Origin: Phototrophicus methaneseepsis
GTDB lineage: Bacteria > Chloroflexota > Anaerolineae > Aggregatilineales > Phototrophicaceae
Assembly: GCF_015500095.1 (NCBI RefSeq)
Contig: NZ_CP062983.1
Span: 5,270,001 to 5,334,000, forward strand
Length of the DNA: 64,000 nt
Reading direction: 5' to 3'
The notes under the pieces were generated by a model. That model was not told the DNA's origin, did not search any database, and was given only the letters and a program-made list of their open reading frames with translations. This document shows, one piece after another, positions 1 to 7,429 of the stretch. A program made the translations under genes and the position numbers. Position 1 is the stretch's first letter. Each line of letters begins with the position of its first letter.

Positions 1-2
1 GG

Positions 3-647
3 GGTGACGCTGTCTGGGGTGGTGGACCATCTTGGCACTACATGCTACAAGATGGACTGGGTAGTGTTCGCACAGAAGTCGACGTCAATGCGGATGTGCT
101 CGCTAGCCAGAGCTATGCTCCTTACGGCCTGCCTATTGACCTTAATGGCAGCTTCGATTCGCCCTTCGGCTTCACCGGTGAGCAAATCGATAGTAACGCT
201 CTGAACTACAACCGTGCTCGCTACTACAATCCCATGATTGGCACGTTTACAGCGCTCGATCCCTGGGAAGGCATTCAAAACAGGCCCATGAGCTTGAATG
301 GGTATTCCTGGGTTGAAGGCAATGTCATCAATGCTGTTGACCCTAGCGGCAAATCACCAGTTGAACATGTACAAGAGAAACTAGGCGAACTAAGTATAAA
401 GTTATTGGATGACATCCAATCACTACATAAAATGGCAAAAGAAGACCCATCTCAGTTGATCTCAAAGCAATTTTGTGACTTGTATAATTCATCTTCACAC
501 GCCAAGTTACCTAGCTTACCAGAACCACCAGATCCAGATATTGATGATAGACTGCTAGATTACATTGTGAACCTTTTCCAACTTCAAAGGAGCTCGAGAT
601 TCTATTTGCAATTTTCGCAGCTTTGGTTGCTGCTGGAGCAATTTTAG
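3..647 (+). CDS. RHS repeat core, C-terminal part (copy A), 5' truncated by window edge
   Basis: The reading frame is open from the left edge of the window, so this is the 3' part of a longer rhs gene. It encodes a typical RHS-associated core end: WHYMLQDGLGSVR near the start, then SYAPYG, PFGFTGEQ, YNRARYYNP, GTFTALDP and NGYSWVEGN, followed by the variable tip from about position 345 (DPSGKS). RHS cores form a shell that encloses a secreted toxin tip; this is family knowledge. The last residues, from about position 560 to the stop, look out of frame, because a hydrophobic segment and a toxin-like domain continue in the frame one base back. This is the only copy whose core may extend to full length. 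Confidence 0.85.
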   Translation, partial: GDAVWGGGPSWHYMLQDGLGSVRTEVDVNADVLASQSYAPYGLPIDLNGSFDSPFGFTGEQIDSNALNYNRARYYNPMIGTFTALDPWEGIQNRPMSLNGYSWVEGNVINAVDPSGKSPVEHVQEKLGELSIKLLDDIQSLHKMAKEDPSQLISKQFCDLYNSSSHAKLPSLPEPPDPDIDDRLLDYIVNLFQLQRSSRFYLQFSQLWLLLEQF

Positions 648-1093
648 TTACTGCAGTCAGATCTCTACGACGAACCCGTCGACAAATCAATTTAGATACC
701 AGCACTGCTATTGCACTGTCATCGCCAATAACAAGCATATGGACAAGAATAGGTATTGAAGAAAAAGCGCTAGACAAACAGATGGTTATGACATCTGCTG
801 CTGCTGCAGAATTTGCCGAGGCAGTTCTAAAACATGCAGGTGTTACTGAAATGGCTGGTGCAGGAATTCATATTGTGCGAGTACAATTAATACAAAATGA
901 TCCCTCTTCAAGAGTCCTTCAATTACCTGATCCAAACCTAAGTAGAATTGCCGATAAGATCATCTTTGGAACTGGCGATAAACTAGGGATTAAAACAATG
1001 ACAGGAGATACAACGTTTGTAAAGCATGCAAAGAGTAATGGAGTGATTCTCGATGTATACGAGCATTCACCTGCTAGATTTAGAGGAGTATAA
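623..1093 (+). CDS. RHS toxin tip A, PIN-like domain, out of frame with the core
   Basis: This frame is open from 551 and could begin at a TTG at 623, but it reads better as the continuation of copy A after a frameshift. It starts with a hydrophobic stretch (LFAIFAALVAAGAILVTAV) followed by arginine-rich residues. The C-terminal 100 residues include IIFGTGDKLGIKTMTGD and a terminal EHSPARFRGV. From memory this pattern matches PIN-like nuclease tips found on polymorphic toxins, with acidic residues after TGD and TMTGD as candidate metal ligands. That match is inference and would need a profile search. The following gene starts 4 bases after the stop, as expected for a toxin-immunity pair. Confidence 0.6.
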   Translation: MVAAGAILVTAVRSLRRTRRQINLDTSTAIALSSPITSIWTRIGIEEKALDKQMVMTSAAAAEFAEAVLKHAGVTEMAGAGIHIVRVQLIQNDPSSRVLQLPDPNLSRIADKIIFGTGDKLGIKTMTGDTTFVKHAKSNGVILDVYEHSPARFRGV

Positions 1094-1096
1094 AGA

Positions 1097-1417
1097 ATGA
1101 TGCCATCAAAGGAAAACATGTCTGAATACTTCCAACGGTTGTTGAAGGTTCTTCAGTGTGCTTTTACAGTGCCACTCTGGAAAGAAGAATATTTACCACT
1201 GATATATTACTTGTACGAAGAAACAGATTTGACCGAAAGAGAAGTAGCATTCATTGTTGGGCAACTAATTAGTAGTAACTACATGGATGTGATTCATGAT
1301 GTTAGCGAAGCGCGTACCGATTTTGAACCCGATGAAAACGATATGGAAGAATTGATTACAAGACTTGAAGGTTGTGGGTTTGGAGCTTGGGCAAAAGACT
1401 CAATCGGATACAAATGA
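1097..1417 (+). CDS. Putative immunity protein for tip A
   Basis: This is a small acidic protein of 106 residues that starts 4 bases after the tip A stop. A GAGG ribosome binding site precedes two adjacent ATG codons. It contains EEYLPLIYYLYEETDLTEREVA and ends with RLEGCGFGAWAKDS, a layout typical of small helical immunity proteins beside polymorphic toxins. There is no signal peptide or membrane segment, which fits neutralisation of a cytoplasmic nuclease. I do not recognise the family with certainty. The immunity role rests on position, size and the toxin-like character of its neighbour. Confidence 0.6.
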   Translation: MMPSKENMSEYFQRLLKVLQCAFTVPLWKEEYLPLIYYLYEETDLTEREVAFIVGQLISSNYMDVIHDVSEARTDFEPDENDMEELITRLEGCGFGAWAKDSIGYK

Positions 1418-1497
1418 TGTGCGTTTCAATGGTCCATAGTCGCAGTGAAATACGCTGAATTGGTTTCGCTATTTTACCATGGTTGAATCTATATCAG

Positions 1498-1521
1498 ACG
1501 CGCTCTCAATCGAGGGCGCGT
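1498..1521 (+). repeat. Recurrent hairpin element, copy 1
   Basis: A 10-bp stem (one G-T pair) closes on the loop AATC and is followed by TTTGCTTT. The same hairpin recurs at 8154-8177 and 10189-10206 with compensated stem changes, so the RNA structure seems to be what is kept. It resembles an intrinsic terminator and lies about 80 bases after the immunity gene of copy A. Confidence 0.6.
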
Positions 1522-1593
1522 TTGCTTTAGCACAATCAAACATTAGGACATGTCTCAGTGGGCAGGGAGCAAAATTCATATACTGCTCATTTC

Positions 1594-1740
1594 TTATGGT
1601 CGCTTGCCGATTATTACTCCCTGGTGACGCAAGTAATTGTAGAGGGTTCCTTTGGAAATGGAAAACTGATCACATATTTTGCTGATGCTCATTTCACGCT
1701 CCAGATACAGTCAGCTAGCATTGCGGTGTGTCGGGCTTTC
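1594..1740 (-). pseudogene. Remnant of serine recombinase C-terminal HTH (copy 1)
   Basis: Read on the minus strand, this stretch encodes LYLEREMSISKICDQFSISK, then GTLYNYLRHQGV and IIGKRP before a stop. This is the classic Hin/resolvase-type helix-turn-helix that ends small serine recombinases. Upstream the frame changes to KARHTAMLA, so the gene is broken, and the catalytic domain is absent. Similar remnants occur at 4212-4354 and 6113-6290, each placed directly before an RHS core copy and pointing away from it. The fusion point to the RHS core (near 1765) is shared among the copies. Confidence 0.75.
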
Positions 1741-1770
1741 TTGGATAGTCTACTGGCCGCCTAAGCAGAA

Positions 1771-2874
1771 GTGGATGCCAGTGCGGACGTGCTCGCTAGC
1801 CAGAGCTATGCGCCTTATGGCCTGCCATTTGACATCTCCGGCAGTTTTGAATTGTCCTTCGGCTTCACAGGTGAACAGACCGATGCTAACGATCTGCTCT
1901 ATCTTCGCGCGCGCTATTATGCGCCTAGCATGGGTGTCTTCACAGCGCTCGATCCGTTTGAAGGTATTCAGAATAGGCCTATGAGTCTCAATGGGTATTC
2001 CTGGGTTGAAGGGAATGTCATCAATCTAACAGATTCAAGTGGTAGGGGACCTTGTATGTTCTGTGGTGGTATACTAGAGTTCCTGTGCTTTGGAGCGTGT
2101 GGTGATCCAAATGAATCTCCCACACCCGTACAATCACCAACTGCTATACTACCAACGCCTAATGCAGAAGGACAGATACTTATTACACCTACACCAGCAC
2201 AGTTATTGCCAGGCATAGTATCATGTCCGACTCCAGAGATGACGTCAACACCAACAGCGACGTCAACACCAACAGCGACGTCAACACCAACAGCGACGTC
2301 AACACCAACAGCGACGTCAACGTCAACAACTGGCTCAGACCTATATCCTATCTTTGGTGAAGGGCCATGCCAAGTTGCGACACAAATGGGTGTGAGAAGA
2401 TACGGAACGCCATCTCAACATCTTGCTCGTGATATCGTACCCATTGGTGCTTTTATCACCAGTGATAGTACTTATCTCAATCCAGATTGGGACAATATTA
2501 ACCAGCAACCTGATAGTGCTGAACACAACAGACTTTATGCCGTAGCTGACGGAACCGTGTCATTGCATCCGAGTTATGTGTCAACTTTTCTCTTGATGGT
2601 AGACAGGAACGGAGATGGTCAGGATGATTTTTGGTTTCAATATAGGCATGCAGAACTACTTGTCGCACCTGGATTCGTACAAAGCGGTACTGAAATTGGC
2701 AGAATCGCTAATCATTCGGTCGATCCAATGGCAGGTAACGAAACCCATCTGGATTTTGCTGTAATACAGAGACCGAGTGGGCAGAGCGTAGACCCATTCA
2801 GCGCCAACTTCTTCCCAAATACTATACAAGACCAGGAAGAGCTAAAACGACAAGCAAGCATTTGTGCAAGCTAA
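1771..2874 (+). CDS. Orphan RHS core end (copy B) with M23-type peptidase tip
   Basis: The frame begins at GTG just after an in-frame TAA, so it lacks the bulk of an rhs gene. Residues 1-90 are RHS core (SYAPYGLPFD, FGFTGEQTDAND, FTALDPFEG). A Pro-Thr-rich linker with four TSTPTA repeats follows (about residues 158-185). The last 170 residues resemble an M23/LytM endopeptidase: QHLARD gives the HxxxD zinc motif, LYAVADGTVSLHP and GTEIGRIANHS match the fold, and THLDFAV stands where HxH is usual, so one histidine is replaced by aspartate. The tip probably attacks peptidoglycan. Whether it is expressed alone is unclear, because no good ribosome binding site precedes the GTG. Confidence 0.7.
   Translation: MDASADVLASQSYAPYGLPFDISGSFELSFGFTGEQTDANDLLYLRARYYAPSMGVFTALDPFEGIQNRPMSLNGYSWVEGNVINLTDSSGRGPCMFCGGILEFLCFGACGDPNESPTPVQSPTAILPTPNAEGQILITPTPAQLLPGIVSCPTPEMTSTPTATSTPTATSTPTATSTPTATSTSTTGSDLYPIFGEGPCQVATQMGVRRYGTPSQHLARDIVPIGAFITSDSTYLNPDWDNINQQPDSAEHNRLYAVADGTVSLHPSYVSTFLLMVDRNGDGQDDFWFQYRHAELLVAPGFVQSGTEIGRIANHSVDPMAGNETHLDFAVIQRPSGQSVDPFSANFFPNTIQDQEELKRQASICAS
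2242..2313 (+). repeat. Four tandem 18-bp repeats
   Basis: Four perfect head-to-tail copies of an 18-base unit encode the linker repeat TSTPTA inside copy B. The number of units is likely to vary between strains by slippage without changing frame. Confidence 0.9.
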
Positions 2875-2887
2875 CTCCGCATATAGC

Positions 2888-2911
2888 AGGCTGGTGTTTT
2901 CGCACCAGCCT
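2888..2911. terminator. Bidirectional terminator between copy B and WD40 gene
   Basis: A perfect 9-bp stem (AGGCTGGTG / CACCAGCCT) with a 6-base loop is followed by ATTTTAA. It sits between two convergent genes and overlaps the stop codon of the minus-strand gene. Confidence 0.75.
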
Positions 2912-3878
2912 ATTTTAACTCCCACAACTGCATAGTTTTGTTTGCTGACGTAATTAATCGATTTCCATACCATATTGCATCGTTAAGTCCAGGTACAATC
3001 ATAGTTCCTACTAACCAAAATGAATCTGGCATCATGCGCTGCCATACTCGCAACTCATCATTTGTATGTACAGTTACAATTTTATCTCCATCCACATTCC
3101 ATTCAATATCTACTATATTGTTGTCACCGCCAACCGAAGTACTTATGGCTTCACCGCTTTCTACATTCCATATTCTTAAAGTATTTTGAATCCCTACCGT
3201 AGCGATTTCAGTATCGTCCGGACTCCATGCAAGAGAAGTATAACCTTCGATTTTTGCAATGACTCTAAAGTCATTATCACAAATCCATATGATCGAGCTT
3301 TCGTCACCCATAGTAGCTACATAATGCTGATTGTGGCTCCAAGAAAGTCTTGACCCCCATGGATGACAATCAATAATTTCTGGAAGATCATTTGATGCAG
3401 TATTCCAAAGCAAATATTCAAACGATCCTGTAGTTATTTGATTCACTTTATACCATTCGATAGAGCGAACACCATTGCTTTTGGCTTCTATTCCTTCGTG
3501 CTCTTCTATTAGACTACCATCTGACGAATCCCAGATTGATAATAATGTGTCGAAAGCACTTGTTGCCAATCTTGTTCCATCTGGACTCCAGGCAAAAGTG
3601 CTGAGTGGATCAACGATCTCGGATATTTTCTCAAAAGTAGGAAGTTCCCAAATTTCAATTGTACTTCCAACACGTACAGCAATACGTGATTGATCAGAAT
3701 TGATCAGAATTTGTTCGTATTCGGAATTTTGTTCGGAAAGATGACTTCCAAAATTTGTGATCTCATCAAATTCAAGAGGTTCGACAATATCCTGACTAAA
3801 GGCCGTGAAGACTGTTAGCAAGAAGAAAACCGTTAAGACCAGTATAAATTTTTCTAGTTTTGACGCTCGAAATAACAT
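2910..3878 (-). CDS. Exported WD40-repeat protein
   Basis: The protein is 322 residues long with an N-terminal signal peptide or anchor (FILVLTVFFLLTVFTAFSQ) and several WD40 blades, seen as FAWSPDGTRLATSA, SLAWSPDDTEIATVG, RIWNVESG, DIEWNVDGDKIVTVH and a closing MQLWELK. WD40 propellers are binding scaffolds. It is exported and sits convergent with the M23-peptidase tip of copy B, so it could bind that toxin outside the membrane as its immunity protein. That is inference from position only. It is AT-richer than the chromosome beyond 12.6 kb, like the rest of the island. Confidence 0.8.
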   Translation of the reverse strand: MLFRASKLEKFILVLTVFFLLTVFTAFSQDIVEPLEFDEITNFGSHLSEQNSEYEQILINSDQSRIAVRVGSTIEIWELPTFEKISEIVDPLSTFAWSPDGTRLATSAFDTLLSIWDSSDGSLIEEHEGIEAKSNGVRSIEWYKVNQITTGSFEYLLWNTASNDLPEIIDCHPWGSRLSWSHNQHYVATMGDESSIIWICDNDFRVIAKIEGYTSLAWSPDDTEIATVGIQNTLRIWNVESGEAISTSVGGDNNIVDIEWNVDGDKIVTVHTNDELRVWQRMMPDSFWLVGTMIVPGLNDAIWYGNRLITSANKTMQLWELK

Positions 3879-4211
3879 TTCCTACTTCTCATTCGATTCA
3901 TAGCTAACATAATTATACTGAAGTCAAAATCACTACTTTGACGCTAAACCTATGTATTGCCTCCGGCTCTTCAGCGTTTTTTGGGACCTCCAAACATGAG
4001 AATCAAATGTACAAGCAAGCTTACTCAGATGCATTCATAAAACGGTCGTTTTTTGGGCACTACGAAACCCGGTTCTAGAATTCCTAAAACCAAATTATTT
4101 TGTATCTCAAAACAGTTTATTGAAACTGTTTCTCCGAAAACTCACGCTATCTAGGGTTTTTAGGATACTTTTCCTGTGAGGCCAGGGCGGGGAGCAATCT
4201 CTGTTCACTTT
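3879..4211. other. Intergenic region with perfect inverted repeat
   Basis: No gene is visible in these 330 bases. The notable element is a perfect 9-bp inverted repeat, AAACAGTTT / AAACTGTTT, at 4110-4131 with a 4-base loop. It lies about 230 bases upstream of the WD40 gene and about 80 bases beyond the recombinase remnant. It could be a regulatory or recombination site, or chance. Confidence 0.4.
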
Positions 4212-4354
4212 TTATGTTCGCTTACCAATTGCGACACCCTGGTGCCGCAGATAATTGTAGAGCGTCCCTTTGGAAATGGATAACTGATCACAGATTTAAC
4301 TAATACTCAACGCTCTAGACACAGTCAGCTAGCATTGCGGTGTGTCGGGCTTTC
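4212..4354 (-). pseudogene. Remnant of serine recombinase C-terminal HTH (copy 2)
   Basis: The minus strand encodes ICDQLSISKGTLYNYLRHQG, then VAIGKRT and a stop, the resolvase-type helix-turn-helix. The part upstream is frameshifted. About 100 bases that include its 5' end and the junction into the RHS core (4322-4425) are essentially identical to copy 1 (1708-1811), so the two arose by recent duplication or gene conversion. Confidence 0.75.
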
Positions 4355-4384
4355 TTGGATAGTCTACTGGCCGCCTAAGCAGAA

Positions 4385-5440
4385 GTGGATGCCAGTGCGG
4401 ACGTGCTCGCTAGCCAGAGCTATGCTCCTTATGGCTTGCCCTTTGATGCCTTTGGCACATTCGCTTCGCCCTTCGGCTTCACTGGCGAGCAAGTCGATAG
4501 CAATGGCCTGAACTACAATCGCGCCCGTTACTACAATCCCATGATTGGCACCTTTACGGCGCTCGATCCGTTTGAAGGTATTCAAAATAGGCCTATGAGT
4601 CTGAATGGGTATTCCTGGGTTGAAGGCAATGTTACGAATGCGGCCGATCCTACAGGAAAGTATTCTTGTCGGGGAAAAGATTGCTTTGATTTTGAACAGG
4701 ATATGATTAAAGCATTACTTGGATATGTGGATAGTTCAGGCAACTGGCAAAAGGGGATTATTCAGCGAGTGACAGAAATGTTTACTGATAAGTGTTGTTT
4801 GTATGAGCTTTACTACGGTCCATCGGATGGGATTTCTTGCACTCCTGATGCAAGCTGCCTTGATGGGAGCTGCAACTTAAAAGATGTGGGAAGCTGGATT
4901 GGACATGTACAGCAAGCTCAAGATATACAAAATAGGCTACGACAAATAATTGAATGTTATTTAAACCGAGGCTATGCTAGGTGGGTGAATACAGAAGATG
5001 ATTCACAGCTATGCAAAATAAAATCCTTATTGTTGTCAGCCGCGCAAGAATGGGCTGGAGTAAATGAATTTCGCCCAAGTCGGTATGATGAGTTCCGACT
5101 CTTACCACGAATGCTTATGCCCGAACAACTACTTGCGCCTCTATATGAACCGCATCCACTCCTTGTAGGTCAAGGAGTTATTGGGGGCACTGATTTTACT
5201 GCACCTGCTGCTCGACCACCTGAACCACCACCGCCTTATGGTCGAGGTACAGACGTTCCACCTGGCAGGCACAGTGCAGGAGGAGATTTACTTGGGGCAC
5301 TAGTGTTTGGAGCAATTTGCTTACCCGTTTTAGGACCTTTAGCAATGTCGTTTCCAAAAATCAGTTTGGCTTCGGGTGCCGCTAGCACATTCTGTGCAGC
5401 TAATCCTCAGGCTTGTCTTCAACTAGTTCCTCAACCATAA
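4385..5440 (+). CDS. Orphan RHS core end (copy C) with unrecognised tip
   Basis: GTG start with no RHS bulk upstream. About 95 residues of RHS core (SYAPYGLPFDAFGTF, YNRARYYNPMIGTF, NGYSWVEGN) lead into a tip of about 255 residues. The tip is cysteine-rich at first (SCRGKDCF, DKCCLYELYYG, CTPDASCLDGSC), then helical, then proline-rich (RPPEPPPPYG), and it ends in a glycine-rich hydrophobic segment (LLGALVFGAICLPVLGPLA) and a short cysteine-containing tail. The hydrophobic end suggests membrane insertion or passage. I do not recognise the toxin class. A TPR gene follows and is the candidate partner. Confidence 0.65.
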   Translation: MDASADVLASQSYAPYGLPFDAFGTFASPFGFTGEQVDSNGLNYNRARYYNPMIGTFTALDPFEGIQNRPMSLNGYSWVEGNVTNAADPTGKYSCRGKDCFDFEQDMIKALLGYVDSSGNWQKGIIQRVTEMFTDKCCLYELYYGPSDGISCTPDASCLDGSCNLKDVGSWIGHVQQAQDIQNRLRQIIECYLNRGYARWVNTEDDSQLCKIKSLLLSAAQEWAGVNEFRPSRYDEFRLLPRMLMPEQLLAPLYEPHPLLVGQGVIGGTDFTAPAARPPEPPPPYGRGTDVPPGRHSAGGDLLGALVFGAICLPVLGPLAMSFPKISLASGAASTFCAANPQACLQLVPQP

Positions 5441-5451
5441 ATAATTTGGAA

Positions 5452-5494
5452 GTAGATGAGAATCAAGTTCAAAATCTACTCGATTCTCATCTAC
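5452..5494. repeat. Perfect 13-bp inverted repeat between copy C and TPR gene
   Basis: GTAGATGAGAATC (5452-5464) and GATTCTCATCTAC (5482-5494) are perfect inverted copies around a 17-base loop. There is no T-run, so a terminator is not obvious. It lies 12 bases after the copy C stop and about 50 bases before the likely TPR start, where it could insulate or regulate the partner gene. Confidence 0.7.
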
Positions 5495-5542
5495 AAAATG
5501 GATAAGTCGTTGGTTAATAATAGTAGGAAAGAAAGTAACTTT

Positions 5543-6019
5543 ATGAAAAAAGATGATGATTACTATCAAATGAAGGTTCAAGGTTGCTTAGACAACCACC
5601 TTTTAGAAGAGGCTATATCTGTCGCAAATGAAGGCATACGCCTTTATCCTCAACATGCACCATTGTTTCTCCTCAGAGGTGTTGCATATGAGTTCAAACA
5701 CGATTATAAGGCAGCCATTCGCGATTTGTCACAATATTTGAGATTTAATCCTCATGCAGCTTCAACTTTGCATTATCGAGGAATATGCTACTGGAAGCTT
5801 GGTCAACTTGACGAAGCGATCAAAGACTTTTCTCAAGCAATCGCCTTAGATGATAATTCCAGCTACTTATTCGACAGGGCCAGGGTGTATATAGAAATAA
5901 AAAATTTCATAAGCGCTAAAGAGGATCTACAACGAGTAATCGAAAGCGATATAAATCCACTTTCAAAACTAGCTAAACAACTATTAGCTGAAATCTTAGA
6001 TAGTTCTCAGGATCCATAA
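5543..6019 (+). CDS. TPR-repeat protein, putative immunity partner of tip C
   Basis: The chosen ATG follows AGGAAAG and gives a 158-residue protein starting MKKDDDYYQMK; in-frame starts further upstream fall in or near the inverted repeat. Three to four tetratricopeptide repeats are visible (LLEEAISVANEGIRLYP, DYKAAIRDLSQYLRFNP, QLDEAIKDFSQAIALDD, NFISAKEDLQRVIES). TPRs bind protein partners. It has no signal peptide. Its place directly after an RHS tip suggests a cytoplasmic antitoxin, which is inference. Small stand-alone TPR proteins are also common in other roles. Confidence 0.7.
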   Translation: MKKDDDYYQMKVQGCLDNHLLEEAISVANEGIRLYPQHAPLFLLRGVAYEFKHDYKAAIRDLSQYLRFNPHAASTLHYRGICYWKLGQLDEAIKDFSQAIALDDNSSYLFDRARVYIEIKNFISAKEDLQRVIESDINPLSKLAKQLLAEILDSSQDP

Positions 6020-6112
6020 GAGATGTTGTATGATGTTTTGCAAAGAATTGCTTTATCTCCATCTAGGTTGTAATAATAATAATGTATTGAGAATGTTCAG
6101 CTACCCAATAAA

Positions 6113-6290
6113 TCATTTACGTAAGCTCTTCACAGCCATTTTTCGCTTAGAGATTACTACGCTCTGATGCCATAGGTAGTTGTAGAAAGTCCCTTTGAAA
6201 ATCGACAACTGATCGCAGATTTCACTGATGCTGAGTTCACGTTCCAGATAAAGGCGTTCAGCTAACATCGCGGTATATTAGGCTTTTTTG
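6113..6290 (-). pseudogene. Remnant of serine recombinase C-terminal HTH (copy 3)
   Basis: The minus strand reads TAMLAERLYLERELSISEIC, DQLSIFKGTFYNYLWHQSVV, then ISKRK and a stop a little further on. This is the least broken of the three resolvase-type HTH remnants; it is still continuous across the join that is frameshifted in copies 1 and 2, but residues have drifted (SIFKGTF instead of SISKGTL). No catalytic domain with the active serine is present. Confidence 0.75.
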
Positions 6291-6317
6291 GATAGCCTGT
6301 AGCCCACCCCAGCAGAA

Positions 6318-6716
6318 GTGGATGCCAGTGCGGACGTGCTCGCTAGCCAGAGCTATGCGCCTTATGGCCTGCCATTTGACATCTCCGGCAGTTTTGAATT
6401 GTCCTTCGGCTTCACAGGTGAACAGACCGATGCTAACGATCTGCTGTATCTGCGAGCGCGCTACTACGCGCCTGAGATAGGTGTCTTCACAGCGCTCGAT
6501 CCGTTTGAAGGTATTCAGAATAGGCCTATGAGTCTCAATGGGTATTCCTGGGTTGAAGGCAATCCTATAAATAATGTTGATCCGAACGGTAACTTTATCC
6601 TTGCAGGTGCGGGCGCCGCTGCTGGGCGGGGCTGTAACCGTCGTTGTAGTTGCTGCTGTTGCAACTTCAGTTGTGTTAGGCAATGCAGGCATCAACTTAG
6701 CCCAATCCATAGGTAA
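6318..6716 (+). CDS. Orphan RHS core end (copy D), frameshifted before its tip
   Basis: GTG start after an in-frame stop. The core is nearly identical in DNA to copy B through the segment encoding FDISGSFELSFGFTGEQTDA. It ends NPINNVDPNGNFILAGAGAA and then turns into an implausible cysteine- and arginine-rich tail (RGCNRRCSCCCC). In the neighbouring frame the sequence continues as a sensible hydrophobic segment (LLGGAVTVVVVAAVATS). A frameshift near 6620-6630 therefore separates core from tip. Confidence 0.7.
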   Translation: MDASADVLASQSYAPYGLPFDISGSFELSFGFTGEQTDANDLLYLRARYYAPEIGVFTALDPFEGIQNRPMSLNGYSWVEGNPINNVDPNGNFILAGAGAAAGRGCNRRCSCCCCNFSCVRQCRHQLSPIHR

Positions 6717-7407
6717 TGGGGTTAATAATTTCGTTAACAACATATGTAAACCAGTAATACAAGCAGGGCAAGAGCTTATTTCTGAAAGCTTGCAGAGTTA
6801 TCCAGGAGGTCTAGGTTCTAGTCTTGATGCATACTGGTCAACATCAGACGGATACTACCTTTACAGGGCTCGACAGGAATCCCAGTCTGCTGCAAATAGC
6901 CAGAGTAACACAATTAGTGCAAATCCAACGCCCAATGGAGGTGTTGTAATAACTTGTAGAAATATCGGCTTTGATACTTCGATAAGCGACATCATGAAGA
7001 ATGGAGTAAAAGAAGTTACAGGTGGAAGTAGTAACGGTACTGACAACAAATTCTATGCTGTAACCACCCAAAGAAGCATTGCGCCATACACACCACCAAC
7101 TTTTGATCAAGCTTCGGAGATGCTAAGTGGGATTTTCACACAACTTGCTGGAAGAAGAGAATTAGCTAGGAATGGCTATAGTAATGAACCCGTTAGTGAT
7201 TTTGCTCAAGTTGTACAAACTAATATCCCAGAAAGTGTTGTGCGTTTACTAGAGGAATCGAAATTTTTACAGTATGGACCGTTTTATGGCCCTGGTCAGT
7301 TTACACCTAATAGTGGCTGGACTGAGAGTATCTTTTTTGAAGAATCCTTTCCTATTATCAACCAATATCGATACTTTTGGATAACTAGTAACAAGATTCC
7401 ATTTTAA
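6574..7407 (+). CDS. RHS toxin tip D, unrecognised
   Basis: The meaningful part begins near 6620 with a membrane-like segment (GGAVTVVVVAAVATSVVLGN), followed by AGINLAQSIGNGVNN. That start resembles tip F (GGAVVTIGAAAVGIALTLAN, AGINLGESAAKVI), so the two tips share an N-terminal pre-toxin module and differ after it. The C-terminal half contains VKEVTGGSSNG, DNKFYAVTTQRSIAPY and a final aromatic-rich EESFPIINQYRYFW. The FYAVTTQRSIA stretch faintly recalls ADP-ribosyltransferase-like tips, but I would not assign it. A GyrB-like gene follows 22 bases later. Confidence 0.6.
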   Translation: MLIRTVTLSLQVRAPLLGGAVTVVVVAAVATSVVLGNAGINLAQSIGNGVNNFVNNICKPVIQAGQELISESLQSYPGGLGSSLDAYWSTSDGYYLYRARQESQSAANSQSNTISANPTPNGGVVITCRNIGFDTSISDIMKNGVKEVTGGSSNGTDNKFYAVTTQRSIAPYTPPTFDQASEMLSGIFTQLAGRRELARNGYSNEPVSDFAQVVQTNIPESVVRLLEESKFLQYGPFYGPGQFTPNSGWTESIFFEESFPIINQYRYFWITSNKIPF

Positions 7408-7429
7408 GCGTGATATGAGGATCATAAAT

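Noticed and set aside
1479-1764. Short plus-strand frames between immunity gene A and copy B
   Set aside because: They overlap the hairpin and the antisense recombinase remnant, which explain the sequence better.
2242-2313. Possible CRISPR array
   Set aside because: The four 18-base units are directly adjacent, have no spacers and encode a Thr/Pro linker.
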